The position numbers were made by a program, and so were the translations under genes. From an uncultured Anaerolineae bacterium (GTDB lineage Bacteria > Chloroflexota > Anaerolineae > JACIWP01), in assembly GCA_938049385.1 (NCBI GenBank), contig CALIBQ010000015.1, positions 1-64,000 on the forward strand: a DNA stretch of 64,000 nt. The letters run 5' to 3'. The notes under the pieces were generated by a model. That model was not told the origin of the DNA and searched no databases. It saw only the letters and a list, made by a program, of their open reading frames with translations. Positions 18,398 to 25,559 of the stretch are shown here, piece after piece. Position 1 is the first letter of the stretch; each line of letters starts with the position of its first letter.

Positions 18398-19318
18398 CTA
18401 GCGCAGGTGCCGGCGTGCCTGCTCCATCAAATCTACTCCCACCGTCTCCCCCCATGCCTTCAGCAGACGCCGGGTGATTAGCCCCGGCCGGCCGTCCCCG
18501 ATGACGACTTTGTTGATGCGGGTGATGGGCATGATGCAGTAGCCGGTCGAAGTGAAAAAGGCCTCATCGGCGGTGAGCGCATGATAGGCCTGCAGGGTGC
18601 GCTCATAGGCCGGGATTCCCAATCGGCCCGCCAACTCCAGCACCGTGGCCCGCGTGATGCCGGCCAGGATACCGTCTGCTGCCGGCGTGTAGAGCGCGCC
18701 GTCCTTCACCAGGAACACGTTGCCGCTCTTGTTCTCCGTGAGGTTGCCGTGAATATCCAGGATGAGCGACCAGGCCTCCGGGTCTACCATGCGCGCCTCG
18801 AACTCTGCCAGCACCAGGTGCATGCGTGAGCCGGTCTTCAGCTTGGGGTCCAGGCACTGCGGTGGGAGATGCCGCGATGGAGGAATAACCGCGTGCACGC
18901 CGTGCTCATACCCTCGCGCGAAGGCCGCGAAGGGGAGCGGCCGGCAGAAGATGATGACGGTCGGCCGGCGTTCCTCCGCTGTCGCTGGTAGATAGTACTG
19001 CACGTTGTTCACGAACCGCCCGCGGGTGATGTAGATATACAGCCAGACATCGTCTTCCAGGAGCGGCCGGTTGGCCTCCAGCGTCAGCATCACGGCTTCG
19101 TGCAGGTCCTGCCGGCGCATGCCGGGGTCTATCCGGGCATAGGTCAGCGAGCGCCACAGCCGGTCCAGGTGCGGCTCTAGATGGAACGGCACGAAGCGAA
19201 AGGTGCGCACCGCCTCATACACCGAATCGCCAAGCAGAAAACCGCCGTCGTGTATCGAAATCGCGGCCTGGCTGTCCGGCACCAGCTCCCCGTTGCGGTA
19301 GACCAGTAGTTCGGACAT
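18398..19318 (-). CDS. Class IV (branched-chain/D-amino-acid type) PLP aminotransferase
   Basis: 306 aa, fold-type IV PLP enzyme. It has the N-terminal LLVYRNGELVPDSQAAISIHDGGFLLGDSVYE with a typical GD and Arg series, an internal DPKLKTGSRM segment with the likely PLP Lys, and ENKSGNVFLVKDGALYTP with the LNGIT-like ILAGITRATVLEL. The group includes branched-chain aminotransferase, D-alanine aminotransferase and aminodeoxychorismate lyase; assignment within it is uncertain. ATG at 19318 with GAGGAGGT 6 nt upstream is better than the ORF-track start. It is 11 nt downstream of the DapB-like dehydrogenase gene, and the two probably act on related substrates. Confidence 0.87.
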   Translation of the reverse strand: MSELLVYRNGELVPDSQAAISIHDGGFLLGDSVYEAVRTFRFVPFHLEPHLDRLWRSLTYARIDPGMRRQDLHEAVMLTLEANRPLLEDDVWLYIYITRGRFVNNVQYYLPATAEERRPTVIIFCRPLPFAAFARGYEHGVHAVIPPSRHLPPQCLDPKLKTGSRMHLVLAEFEARMVDPEAWSLILDIHGNLTENKSGNVFLVKDGALYTPAADGILAGITRATVLELAGRLGIPAYERTLQAYHALTADEAFFTSTGYCIMPITRINKVVIGDGRPGLITRRLLKAWGETVGVDLMEQARRHLR

Positions 19319-19329
19319 CGCCGACCTCC

Positions 19330-20343
19330 TCACCACGCCGGCCTGTCCCAGAACCGCACCAGTGGAACGTCAGCCATGGTCAGAAAGCCAGCCGGCGCCT
19401 GCAGTACCCGAGGAATGGCGTTGATGACGACTGCCGCAGTGGCGGTATCCCCGTGGATGCCGGCGATATGCGTTTCCATCCGACCGTCTCCGCCCATATC
19501 CAGCAGGATGTGGTCACCCGGCTCCGGGGCATGCACCACCATGTCCAGCATCAGCACAACTCGCAGAGCCTCTCCCTCAAATCCCAGCGCCACCTGATGA
19601 ATGCCGGCGACAGAGCCGGCCGGTATGGACAGGTGCGGCGTCTCATCGCTTTCTGATGCCAGGATGGGTTCCAGCACCTCCTCGATGCGGTCCAGCCTCC
19701 AGCCCAAGCCGTAAGCGATGAGGGCGGCCGATTCGGCCAGGCCCACATGACCGACGCGGCCGGCGGCCCGCTCTGCCTCGAACTCCTCCAGTGTCAGGCC
19801 GGCGCCGATCTTGCGCTGGAGCGGGAGCCGGCGGTTGGCGGCATCCACCACCCGGTGCACCTGCACCCGCTCTAGGCGTGCACAGGGTGCGCTCAGCGCC
19901 AGGGCCAGGGTGTCCATGATGAAGCCCGGGTTAATGCCGGTACCCAGCAGGGTTACCTGACGCCGGCGGGCCAGCTCGTCCAGTTCCGCGTATACCCCCG
20001 GATGGCGCCAGCGGGGGAAAGCGGCTTCCTCACAGGTGGTGATGACATGGGCGCCGGCGGAGAGGATATCGGCCAATTGTCTGGCCACCGCCGGCAGGTA
20101 CGACGCCGTCGAATGGATCACTATGTCCGGTCGGGTCTCGGCCAGGAGTACTTGCGCGTCATCCCGCACTCGTATACCCGTCGGTTGGAGCAGGCCGGCG
20201 ACCTCCGCCGCATCGCGGCCGGCCTTCTCTGGGTCAATATCCACCGCCCCTACCAGCCGGACGCCGGGTCTGGCCAGCAGTTGGCGCACACACTCGCACC
20301 CGATCGGCCCCATTCCGTACTGCACCACACGCACTTCCGTCAT
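19330..20343 (-). CDS. DapB-like NAD(P)-dependent dehydrogenase (2,4-diaminopentanoate dehydrogenase-like)
   Basis: 337 aa. An N-terminal Rossmann fold (VRVVQYGMGPIGCECVRQLL, then GAVDIDPEKAGRD) belongs to the dihydrodipicolinate-reductase N-terminal family. The middle contains STASYLPAVARQL and TTCEEAAFPRW. The C-terminal half is not that of true DapB, and the length fits the Ord-like group that oxidises amino compounds. GGAGGA lies 7-8 nt before the ATG at 20343. It is transcribed with the aminotransferase, which suggests an amino-acid conversion pathway of unknown substrate. Confidence 0.75.
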   Translation of the reverse strand: MTEVRVVQYGMGPIGCECVRQLLARPGVRLVGAVDIDPEKAGRDAAEVAGLLQPTGIRVRDDAQVLLAETRPDIVIHSTASYLPAVARQLADILSAGAHVITTCEEAAFPRWRHPGVYAELDELARRRQVTLLGTGINPGFIMDTLALALSAPCARLERVQVHRVVDAANRRLPLQRKIGAGLTLEEFEAERAAGRVGHVGLAESAALIAYGLGWRLDRIEEVLEPILASESDETPHLSIPAGSVAGIHQVALGFEGEALRVVLMLDMVVHAPEPGDHILLDMGGDGRMETHIAGIHGDTATAAVVINAIPRVLQAPAGFLTMADVPLVRFWDRPAW

Positions 20344-20387
20344 TGTGGCTTTCCTCCATGAAATGTGTCGCTTGAGAACGCGCTCAT

Positions 20388-20416
20388 AGGTTATCACCCA
20401 GCACATTCTCTGTCAA
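20388..20416 (-). promoter_or_regulatory. Possible promoter for dehydrogenase/aminotransferase pair
   Basis: On the minus strand TTGACA, 17 nt, TAACCT. The -35 is perfect and the -10 is weak. Confidence 0.45.
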
Positions 20417-20464
20417 CCGGGATATTCACCGAGACCGATCGGCCGGCGCAAGTACTTGGAAAAT

Positions 20465-20493
20465 TTGTCAACCTATGTAACATTGGGTATAAT
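20465..20493 (+). promoter_or_regulatory. Promoter for the unknown two-gene cassette
   Basis: TTGTCA, 17-nt spacer, TATAAT. It lies downstream of the ORF-track start at 20365 and so supports the later GTG start at 20536. Confidence 0.8.
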
Positions 20494-20535
20494 TGTAAAT
20501 TGGCATTGCTCCCATGCGAGCAGGAGGACATACGA

Positions 20536-22134
20536 GTGATCACACTGAAAACCCAGACGCCGAGCTACTGGCAGGAATCATTTTCCATCAATGAGGATGA
20601 CCTGGCCTACCTGCGCCAGTTTATCATCGATCACGGCAGTCCCGTACCCCTTCAAGACCTGGTGCTGAGCCTGGTCAAGACTCGCTGTCAGGATGAGATC
20701 AACGCCATCCGGCATGAGTTGTCTCGCGGGCCGCTCTATCAGCCGAAGGACAGCTATCAGATCGGCCAGACACTGATTTTCCCGGCCCTGCAGTTCGCCG
20801 TCGGCACCGTCGTCGGCACCCGCCCGGGATATGACCCCGGCCATGGTCATTTCGAGGTCATTCAAGTGCGCTTCGAACACAGCGGGGAGCAGCGCGAGTT
20901 TGCCTCGAAGCTCACCACGCCACACCCATTGAACCGCCCGGATGGAGAGAACGGGCTTGCTTTCTTGCAGGAGGCAGTGTCCGCCGAAGAGATCGCCAAA
21001 AAGTTTGGGAACGTGGTCGCTCAGCGATTGCTGGATGTCCTCCAGCGCCCCGATTCGGGCTTCATCCAGTACCAGGGGCAGTGGCTCGTCAAGGAGATGC
21101 TCCCAGAGATTCACATCGGGCACCTCAACCTGGCAGAGGCAATCATTGACGTTGCCGGCCAGCCCATGACCCCGCGCCAAATCCTGGCCGAACTGGGCCT
21201 GCCCAAGGAAATCCCGCTCCCCATCCAGGAGTTCGCGCTCAACGCTCATCTCTCCCAGGACGAGCGCTTCGACGACGTGGGCTGGGATGGCACGGTGCTG
21301 TGGTTCCTGCGCCGGCTCGAACCCAACACCATTGTCAACCCGCCGGCGCGCCTCCAGCTCCTCCAAGAGCCATATGACCGACAGTCCATCCTGCCGGAGC
21401 TTGTCGCCGTCGCCAAGGATATCGACTTCGAACCGGACCAGCTTGCGGCGCGCGGGCTAGAATCCATGGTTTATAAGGCCTATATTGTGCTGACCTACCC
21501 GCACTGGCGCTCGGGGACCCTGCCCCTTTCCCCGCAGATCGCCGCCATGTTGCCGAAGGGCTCTCATCAGCACAGCCGCATGGAGTTCATTGATGGCAAG
21601 CTGGGCGAGACCATCGTCGGCTGGGTGCACCATGAGATGGGCTTCATCGCCGGCCTCGAACGCTGGTACCAGGATAATCAGATCGTCCCCGGCGCTTTCA
21701 TCCGCTTGGAACGCCTGAAGAAACCCGGCGTCCTGCTGGTGGATTTCGAACAGCGGCGCATGCGCAGGGAATGGGTGCGCGTCGCCACTGTCGAGGACGG
21801 CCGCATCGTCTTCTCGATGCAGAAACTGCCTATCGCCTGCCAGTACGACGAAGACATGGCTGTCAGCCATGCGGATGCCCTTGTGCTGGACGAATTTGTC
21901 GAGCAGATCACCGCCGAGCGCCGGCCGCTGGCCCGCCTCCTGCGCGAGATCATGCCTGAGCTGGTGAAGCTCAACCCATCCGGCGCCGTGCATGCCAAGA
22001 CGATTTACAGCGCCGTAAACCTGTTCCGGCGCACTCCTGCCGGCCCAGTCTTCGCCCTGCTGTCCACTGACCCCCATTACACCTACGTGGGCAATGGGAT
22101 GTGGACCTATGACCCGGCGCGCACGCGAGGATAA
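20536..22134 (+). CDS. Unrecognised protein with probable winged-helix/HARE-HTH-like segments
   Basis: 532 aa, not recognised as a named family. The segment around residues 195-260 (AEAIIDVAGQPMTPRQILAE, then a stretch ending ERFDDVGWDGTVLWFL) and the last 65 residues (REIMPELVKLNPSGAVHAKT, then TYVGNGMWTYDP) both resemble the winged helix of RNA-polymerase delta/HARE-HTH proteins. Between and before them are beta-rich stretches (SYQIGQTLIFPALQFAVGTV). No enzyme motif, signal peptide or membrane helix is visible. A nucleic-acid-binding role is my inference. GTG at 20536 has AGGAGG about 9 nt upstream and is preferred over the ORF-track start, which precedes the promoter. The partner gene follows on the same strand. 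Confidence 0.75.
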   Translation: MITLKTQTPSYWQESFSINEDDLAYLRQFIIDHGSPVPLQDLVLSLVKTRCQDEINAIRHELSRGPLYQPKDSYQIGQTLIFPALQFAVGTVVGTRPGYDPGHGHFEVIQVRFEHSGEQREFASKLTTPHPLNRPDGENGLAFLQEAVSAEEIAKKFGNVVAQRLLDVLQRPDSGFIQYQGQWLVKEMLPEIHIGHLNLAEAIIDVAGQPMTPRQILAELGLPKEIPLPIQEFALNAHLSQDERFDDVGWDGTVLWFLRRLEPNTIVNPPARLQLLQEPYDRQSILPELVAVAKDIDFEPDQLAARGLESMVYKAYIVLTYPHWRSGTLPLSPQIAAMLPKGSHQHSRMEFIDGKLGETIVGWVHHEMGFIAGLERWYQDNQIVPGAFIRLERLKKPGVLLVDFEQRRMRREWVRVATVEDGRIVFSMQKLPIACQYDEDMAVSHADALVLDEFVEQITAERRPLARLLREIMPELVKLNPSGAVHAKTIYSAVNLFRRTPAGPVFALLSTDPHYTYVGNGMWTYDPARTRG

Positions 22135-22232
22135 CCATGCTCAGCGGCGCGGCAATCTCTCAGCAACACGTTCGGCCGGCTTCGCCTCCGCCGGCAGGCT
22201 CCCGGAACACGATAGAACAAAGGATGCGCTCG

Positions 22233-22658
22233 ATGGCCAAGTGGACCCGACCAACCCTGGATACCAAATTCCATATTGATATGGACTGGTGGGAACAAGA
22301 ACAGCTTGACTTCCACCTGTATCTCCACCATCAGCTCTGCCCGGAACACCGCAAGAGCTATCCCGACTATCACCGCACCGAGCTGGTGGACTGGGTTGAC
22401 CCGGTCACGGCAGAGGTCAAGCGCGTCGACGCACTGTGGCAGGCCCTGCTGTCCTGCTGTAGCAAACGCCCGGATTACCTGTCCGATTCTACGCCGCTCA
22501 TCACAGCCATTTTTCGCGTCTTCCTGGCCAACAATAACACGCCGATGACACCGGTGGAACTGGCGCAGGTCATCGGACGTGCCCAACCGGAAGTCATCCT
22601 GCATCTCCTGACGCGCGGCAAGATATATCGCGGCATCAAGCCCGTCCCTCCCGAATAA
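22233..22658 (+). CDS. Unrecognised small winged-helix-like protein, partner of the preceding gene
   Basis: 141 aa. An N-terminal aromatic-rich region (DMDWWEQEQLDFHLYLHHQL) is followed by a C-terminal helix-turn-helix-like segment (NNTPMTPVELAQVIGRAQPE and VILHLLTRGKIYRGIKP) similar in layout to the winged-helix parts of the upstream protein. I do not recognise the family. ATG at 22233 has AAGG 9 nt upstream; the ORF-track start at 22137 gives a low-complexity extension. An intrinsic terminator follows at 22721, so the two genes form a closed transcription unit. Confidence 0.7.
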   Translation: MAKWTRPTLDTKFHIDMDWWEQEQLDFHLYLHHQLCPEHRKSYPDYHRTELVDWVDPVTAEVKRVDALWQALLSCCSKRPDYLSDSTPLITAIFRVFLANNNTPMTPVELAQVIGRAQPEVILHLLTRGKIYRGIKPVPPE

Positions 22659-22720
22659 TCCGTCTGCGCCGGCGCTTTGCACCAATACGCCGGAGCTTCA
22701 GCCGGCCATATCACTTATCA

Positions 22721-22757
22721 AGAAGGGGAAAGCAACGGCGCTCTCCCCTTCTTTCAT
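22721..22757 (+). terminator. Intrinsic terminator after the two-gene cassette
   Basis: AGAAGGGGA and TCCCCTTCT pair over 9 bp with a 14-nt loop, followed by TTCATATTTT. Confidence 0.75.
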
Positions 22758-22778
22758 ATTTTGCAAGGAGGCAAATGG

Positions 22779-23759
22779 ATGGCTGTGTCAGACGAATCCT
22801 TCATCCACCAGGTTGCGGCGATCGGAGAAGACCACGTCAGCGGCGCAACCGCTCTGGCCCTGCGCGCAGCCGAGGTGCTGTCCTCATTCATTGCTATTGC
22901 CCATGATTGGCCGCTCCGCCGCCAGCGGGAGGGGCTTTTCACGCTGTGTGACCAGCTTTTCCAGGCCCAGCCGAATATGGCGCCCATCATCAATCTGTGC
23001 AGTGCGGCGATGGAGGCCGGCCAGCACAGTTTCCGCCAGCCCGCCGAATGGGCCGGCGAGGTCGGCAAGGTCGTCGAAAACTTCCGCAGTCAATTACTGC
23101 GCTCCAACGCCGTTATTGCTGAACTGACACTGCCGAAGCTGTCCCGCACCCCGAATTCCCTGCGGGTGCTCACCCACTCCGCCAGCAGTTCGGTCGAGGA
23201 AGCCCTCCTGCAAGCCCACCGTCACGGCCTGAAGCTGTCCGTCGTCTGCACCGAAACCCGCCCCATGCTGGAGGGGCGGGATATGGCCGAGCGGCTTGCC
23301 GGCGCCGGCCTGGACGTCACTCTCATTGTGGACGCCGGCATTGCCCTGGCTGTGCAGGAAAGCGACGTCTGCCTGGTCGGCGCGGATGCCATCGGCCTGG
23401 GCGGGGTCGTCAATAAGCTGGGCACATGGGCGATGGCGTTGGCAGCGCGTGAGGTCGGTGTCCCCATCTACGTGCTCTGCAGTACCCTGAAATTCTGGCC
23501 GACCGCCGCCGGCAAAGGCCCCCGCCTGGAACGCTACGACCTGCATGACGCGCGTGAGGTGTACGCCGGCCTGGCGCCCCTGCGGGTGCAGAACCGCTAT
23601 TTCGAATACACACCGCTGGATTGGTTCACCGCCTTCCTGACCGATGCCGGCGAAATGCGCCGGACCGACGTGACCAAATACCTGCGCCAGATGCCCTATT
23701 TTGACGCCGGCCTCTTCCCCGCCGCATCAGGAGAGAACGACCATGACCGTCACCACTGA
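22779..23759 (+). CDS. eIF2B alpha/beta/delta-like protein (sugar-phosphate isomerase family)
   Basis: 326 aa. The C-terminal two thirds has the NagB/RpiA-like Rossmann fold of the eIF2B/MtnA/R15P-isomerase family: VLTHSASSSVEEALLQA, CTETRPMLEGRDMAERLAGAG, an acidic DVCLVGADAIGLGGVVNKLGT motif, and a C-terminal FEYTPLDW. In bacteria and archaea members isomerise methylthioribose-1-phosphate or ribose-1,5-bisphosphate. This one looks closest to the ribose-bisphosphate type, but I cannot fix the substrate. GGAGG lies 7 nt before the ATG at 22779. It overlaps the CinA-like gene by 17 nt, so the two are translationally linked. Confidence 0.82.
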   Translation: MAVSDESFIHQVAAIGEDHVSGATALALRAAEVLSSFIAIAHDWPLRRQREGLFTLCDQLFQAQPNMAPIINLCSAAMEAGQHSFRQPAEWAGEVGKVVENFRSQLLRSNAVIAELTLPKLSRTPNSLRVLTHSASSSVEEALLQAHRHGLKLSVVCTETRPMLEGRDMAERLAGAGLDVTLIVDAGIALAVQESDVCLVGADAIGLGGVVNKLGTWAMALAAREVGVPIYVLCSTLKFWPTAAGKGPRLERYDLHDAREVYAGLAPLRVQNRYFEYTPLDWFTAFLTDAGEMRRTDVTKYLRQMPYFDAGLFPAASGENDHDRHH

Positions 23760-24558
23760 AATTATCGCCATCGGCAACGAACTGCTCATCGGAGATGTCC
23801 AGGACACCAATACCCACTGGCTGTGCCAGCGCATCACCGGATTGGGCGGCATGGTCCTGCGCGCTACCCTCGTCCGCGATGACCCGCAGGTTATCGGGGA
23901 GGTCCTCCTGCAGGCTGTCCAGCGCGGCACACAGGTGATCTTCACCACCGGTGGGTTAGGCCCCACCGCGGACGACCTGACCCTTTTTGCCATGGCGACC
24001 GCCCTCGGCCGGCCGCTGGAGGAACATCCCGAGGCTCTGCGTATGGTGCAGGAAACTTATACGCGCCTGGCACAGGCCGGCTATGTCTCCCACGCTGAAC
24101 TCACCCCGGAGCGCCGCAAGATGGCCATCCTGCCGGCCGGCGCCCAGCCCCTCTATAACCCTGTGGGAGCCGCGCCGGGGGTGCTCCTGCGCCAGGGCGA
24201 TACCACCATCATCACCCTTCCCGGCGTGCCGGCGGAACTGCAGGGCATCTTCGAGCAGTCCCTGACCCCCATCCTGCGGGAGTTGTACGGGCAGGGCTAT
24301 TACGCGGAGCGCGTGCTGATCGTGGACTGCGGGGACGAGTCAGCGCTGGCGCCGGCGGTGGACGCCGTACAGCGCGGCCACCCGGAGGTGTATGTCAAAT
24401 CCCGCGCCAAAGCCTACGGCCCCGGCGTGCGGTTGAAAATCACCCTCAGCGCCCGCGGCGACAGCAAGGAAGAGGTCGAGGGGCGGCTCTCCATGGCGCT
24501 GGAGGAACTGCGGGGCCGGCTGGAGGCCCTGCACATCCCCATTGTTCAAATCTCGTGA
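23743..24558 (+). CDS. CinA-like molybdopterin-binding-domain protein
   Basis: 271 aa. The N-terminal MoCF-type domain is clear: IIAIGNELLIGDVQDTNTHW, then FTTGGLGPTADDLT, YNPVGAAPGV and LPGVPAELQGIFEQ. This is the CinA/YfaY N-terminal domain, which in some bacteria is an ADP-ribose or NAD-related pyrophosphatase. The C-terminal nicotinamide-nucleotide deamidase domain of full-length CinA (about 410 aa) is absent. ATG at 23743 has GGAGAG about 8 nt upstream; the ORF-track start at 23701 lies within the preceding gene. The end overlaps the convergent GT2 gene by 13 nt. Confidence 0.88.
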   Translation: MTVTTEIIAIGNELLIGDVQDTNTHWLCQRITGLGGMVLRATLVRDDPQVIGEVLLQAVQRGTQVIFTTGGLGPTADDLTLFAMATALGRPLEEHPEALRMVQETYTRLAQAGYVSHAELTPERRKMAILPAGAQPLYNPVGAAPGVLLRQGDTTIITLPGVPAELQGIFEQSLTPILRELYGQGYYAERVLIVDCGDESALAPAVDAVQRGHPEVYVKSRAKAYGPGVRLKITLSARGDSKEEVEGRLSMALEELRGRLEALHIPIVQIS

Positions 24559-25559
24559 GCCGGCCGGCGCACCAGCGCCCTCGCCAGGCCGGCCAGCAGG
24601 CCGGCTCCCCAGCAGACATGCATGGTGATGAACACCAGCGGCAGGAGCACCGCCGGCCGGTTCTTCCACGGCCACCCCAACCGCATGGAAAAGCCCAGGT
24701 TCAGCAGTGCGTAGATGCCCAGCAGGGCAAACAGCCATGCCGGCCGGCCGAAGGCCGCCGCCAGCGCGGCCAGCACGAATGCGGCGATGCCCATCAGTGC
24801 CAGCATATGCCGCCGGCTGACGGACGCTGGATGCAGGACCATCACCTGCCCCTTCCAGTAGCCGTACCGAAGGTACTGCCGTGCGAGCTGGGTCAGCGTG
24901 CGGCGGGTAAAGGTGCGGGAGCGGATATGTGGGTCGAACCAGACCAGCCGGCCGGCCCGACGCAGGCGGTAATGCAGTTCGTAATCCTCGTTGGCACCAA
25001 GGGACGCGTTGTACAGGCCAACCTCCAGCAGGTCCCGCCGACGGAAGGAGCCCAGATACACCGTGTCCACCGGCCCCGCCTGTTGGGCATGGCGAAAGGG
25101 CGCGCCGCCCATGCTGAAAGGCGACTTCAACGCAAGGGCAATGGCCTGTCCGACGACAGTTTCGCCGATCGGGGAGATAGAGCCGCCGGCACTGCCGACC
25201 TGCGGGTTTCCCGTCAGGTGCGCGACACAGCGTGATACATAATCCGGGGCGATAATGGTGTGCCCATCCACCCGCACGATATATTCCCCGCGCGCCGCAG
25301 TGATAGCCGCGTTCAGGCCGGCAGAGGCGCGCCGGCGCGGGTTCTCCACCAGCCGGACACGCTCATCCCGCAGTGCGACATCCCGCACGATCTCCCGGCT
25401 CCCGTCCGCTGATCCTCCATCCGCCACGATGATTTCGATGCATCCGGCGGGATAATCCTGCTGAAGCACTGCCTGCAAGCACTGGCGCAGATGCGGCTCC
25501 TCGTTGAGAACAGGTATCACCACGCTCACCAGCGGCGCCGGGAGAGGCGTCAGCGTCAT
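24546..25559 (-). CDS. Family 2 glycosyltransferase
   Basis: 337 aa, inverting GT-A enzyme. The N-terminal domain shows SVVIPVLNEEPHLRQCL, EIIVADGGSADGSREIV and a DxD-like VDGH near residue 98; the last about 90 residues form two to three membrane helices. It adds a sugar to a lipid-linked or surface glycan; donor unknown. Last gene of the minus-strand polysaccharide operon. Its ATG shares one base with the stop of the ligase gene upstream (TAATG), indicating coupling. Confidence 0.9.
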   Translation of the reverse strand: MTLTPLPAPLVSVVIPVLNEEPHLRQCLQAVLQQDYPAGCIEIIVADGGSADGSREIVRDVALRDERVRLVENPRRRASAGLNAAITAARGEYIVRVDGHTIIAPDYVSRCVAHLTGNPQVGSAGGSISPIGETVVGQAIALALKSPFSMGGAPFRHAQQAGPVDTVYLGSFRRRDLLEVGLYNASLGANEDYELHYRLRRAGRLVWFDPHIRSRTFTRRTLTQLARQYLRYGYWKGQVMVLHPASVSRRHMLALMGIAAFVLAALAAAFGRPAWLFALLGIYALLNLGFSMRLGWPWKNRPAVLLPLVFITMHVCWGAGLLAGLARALVRRPAHEI

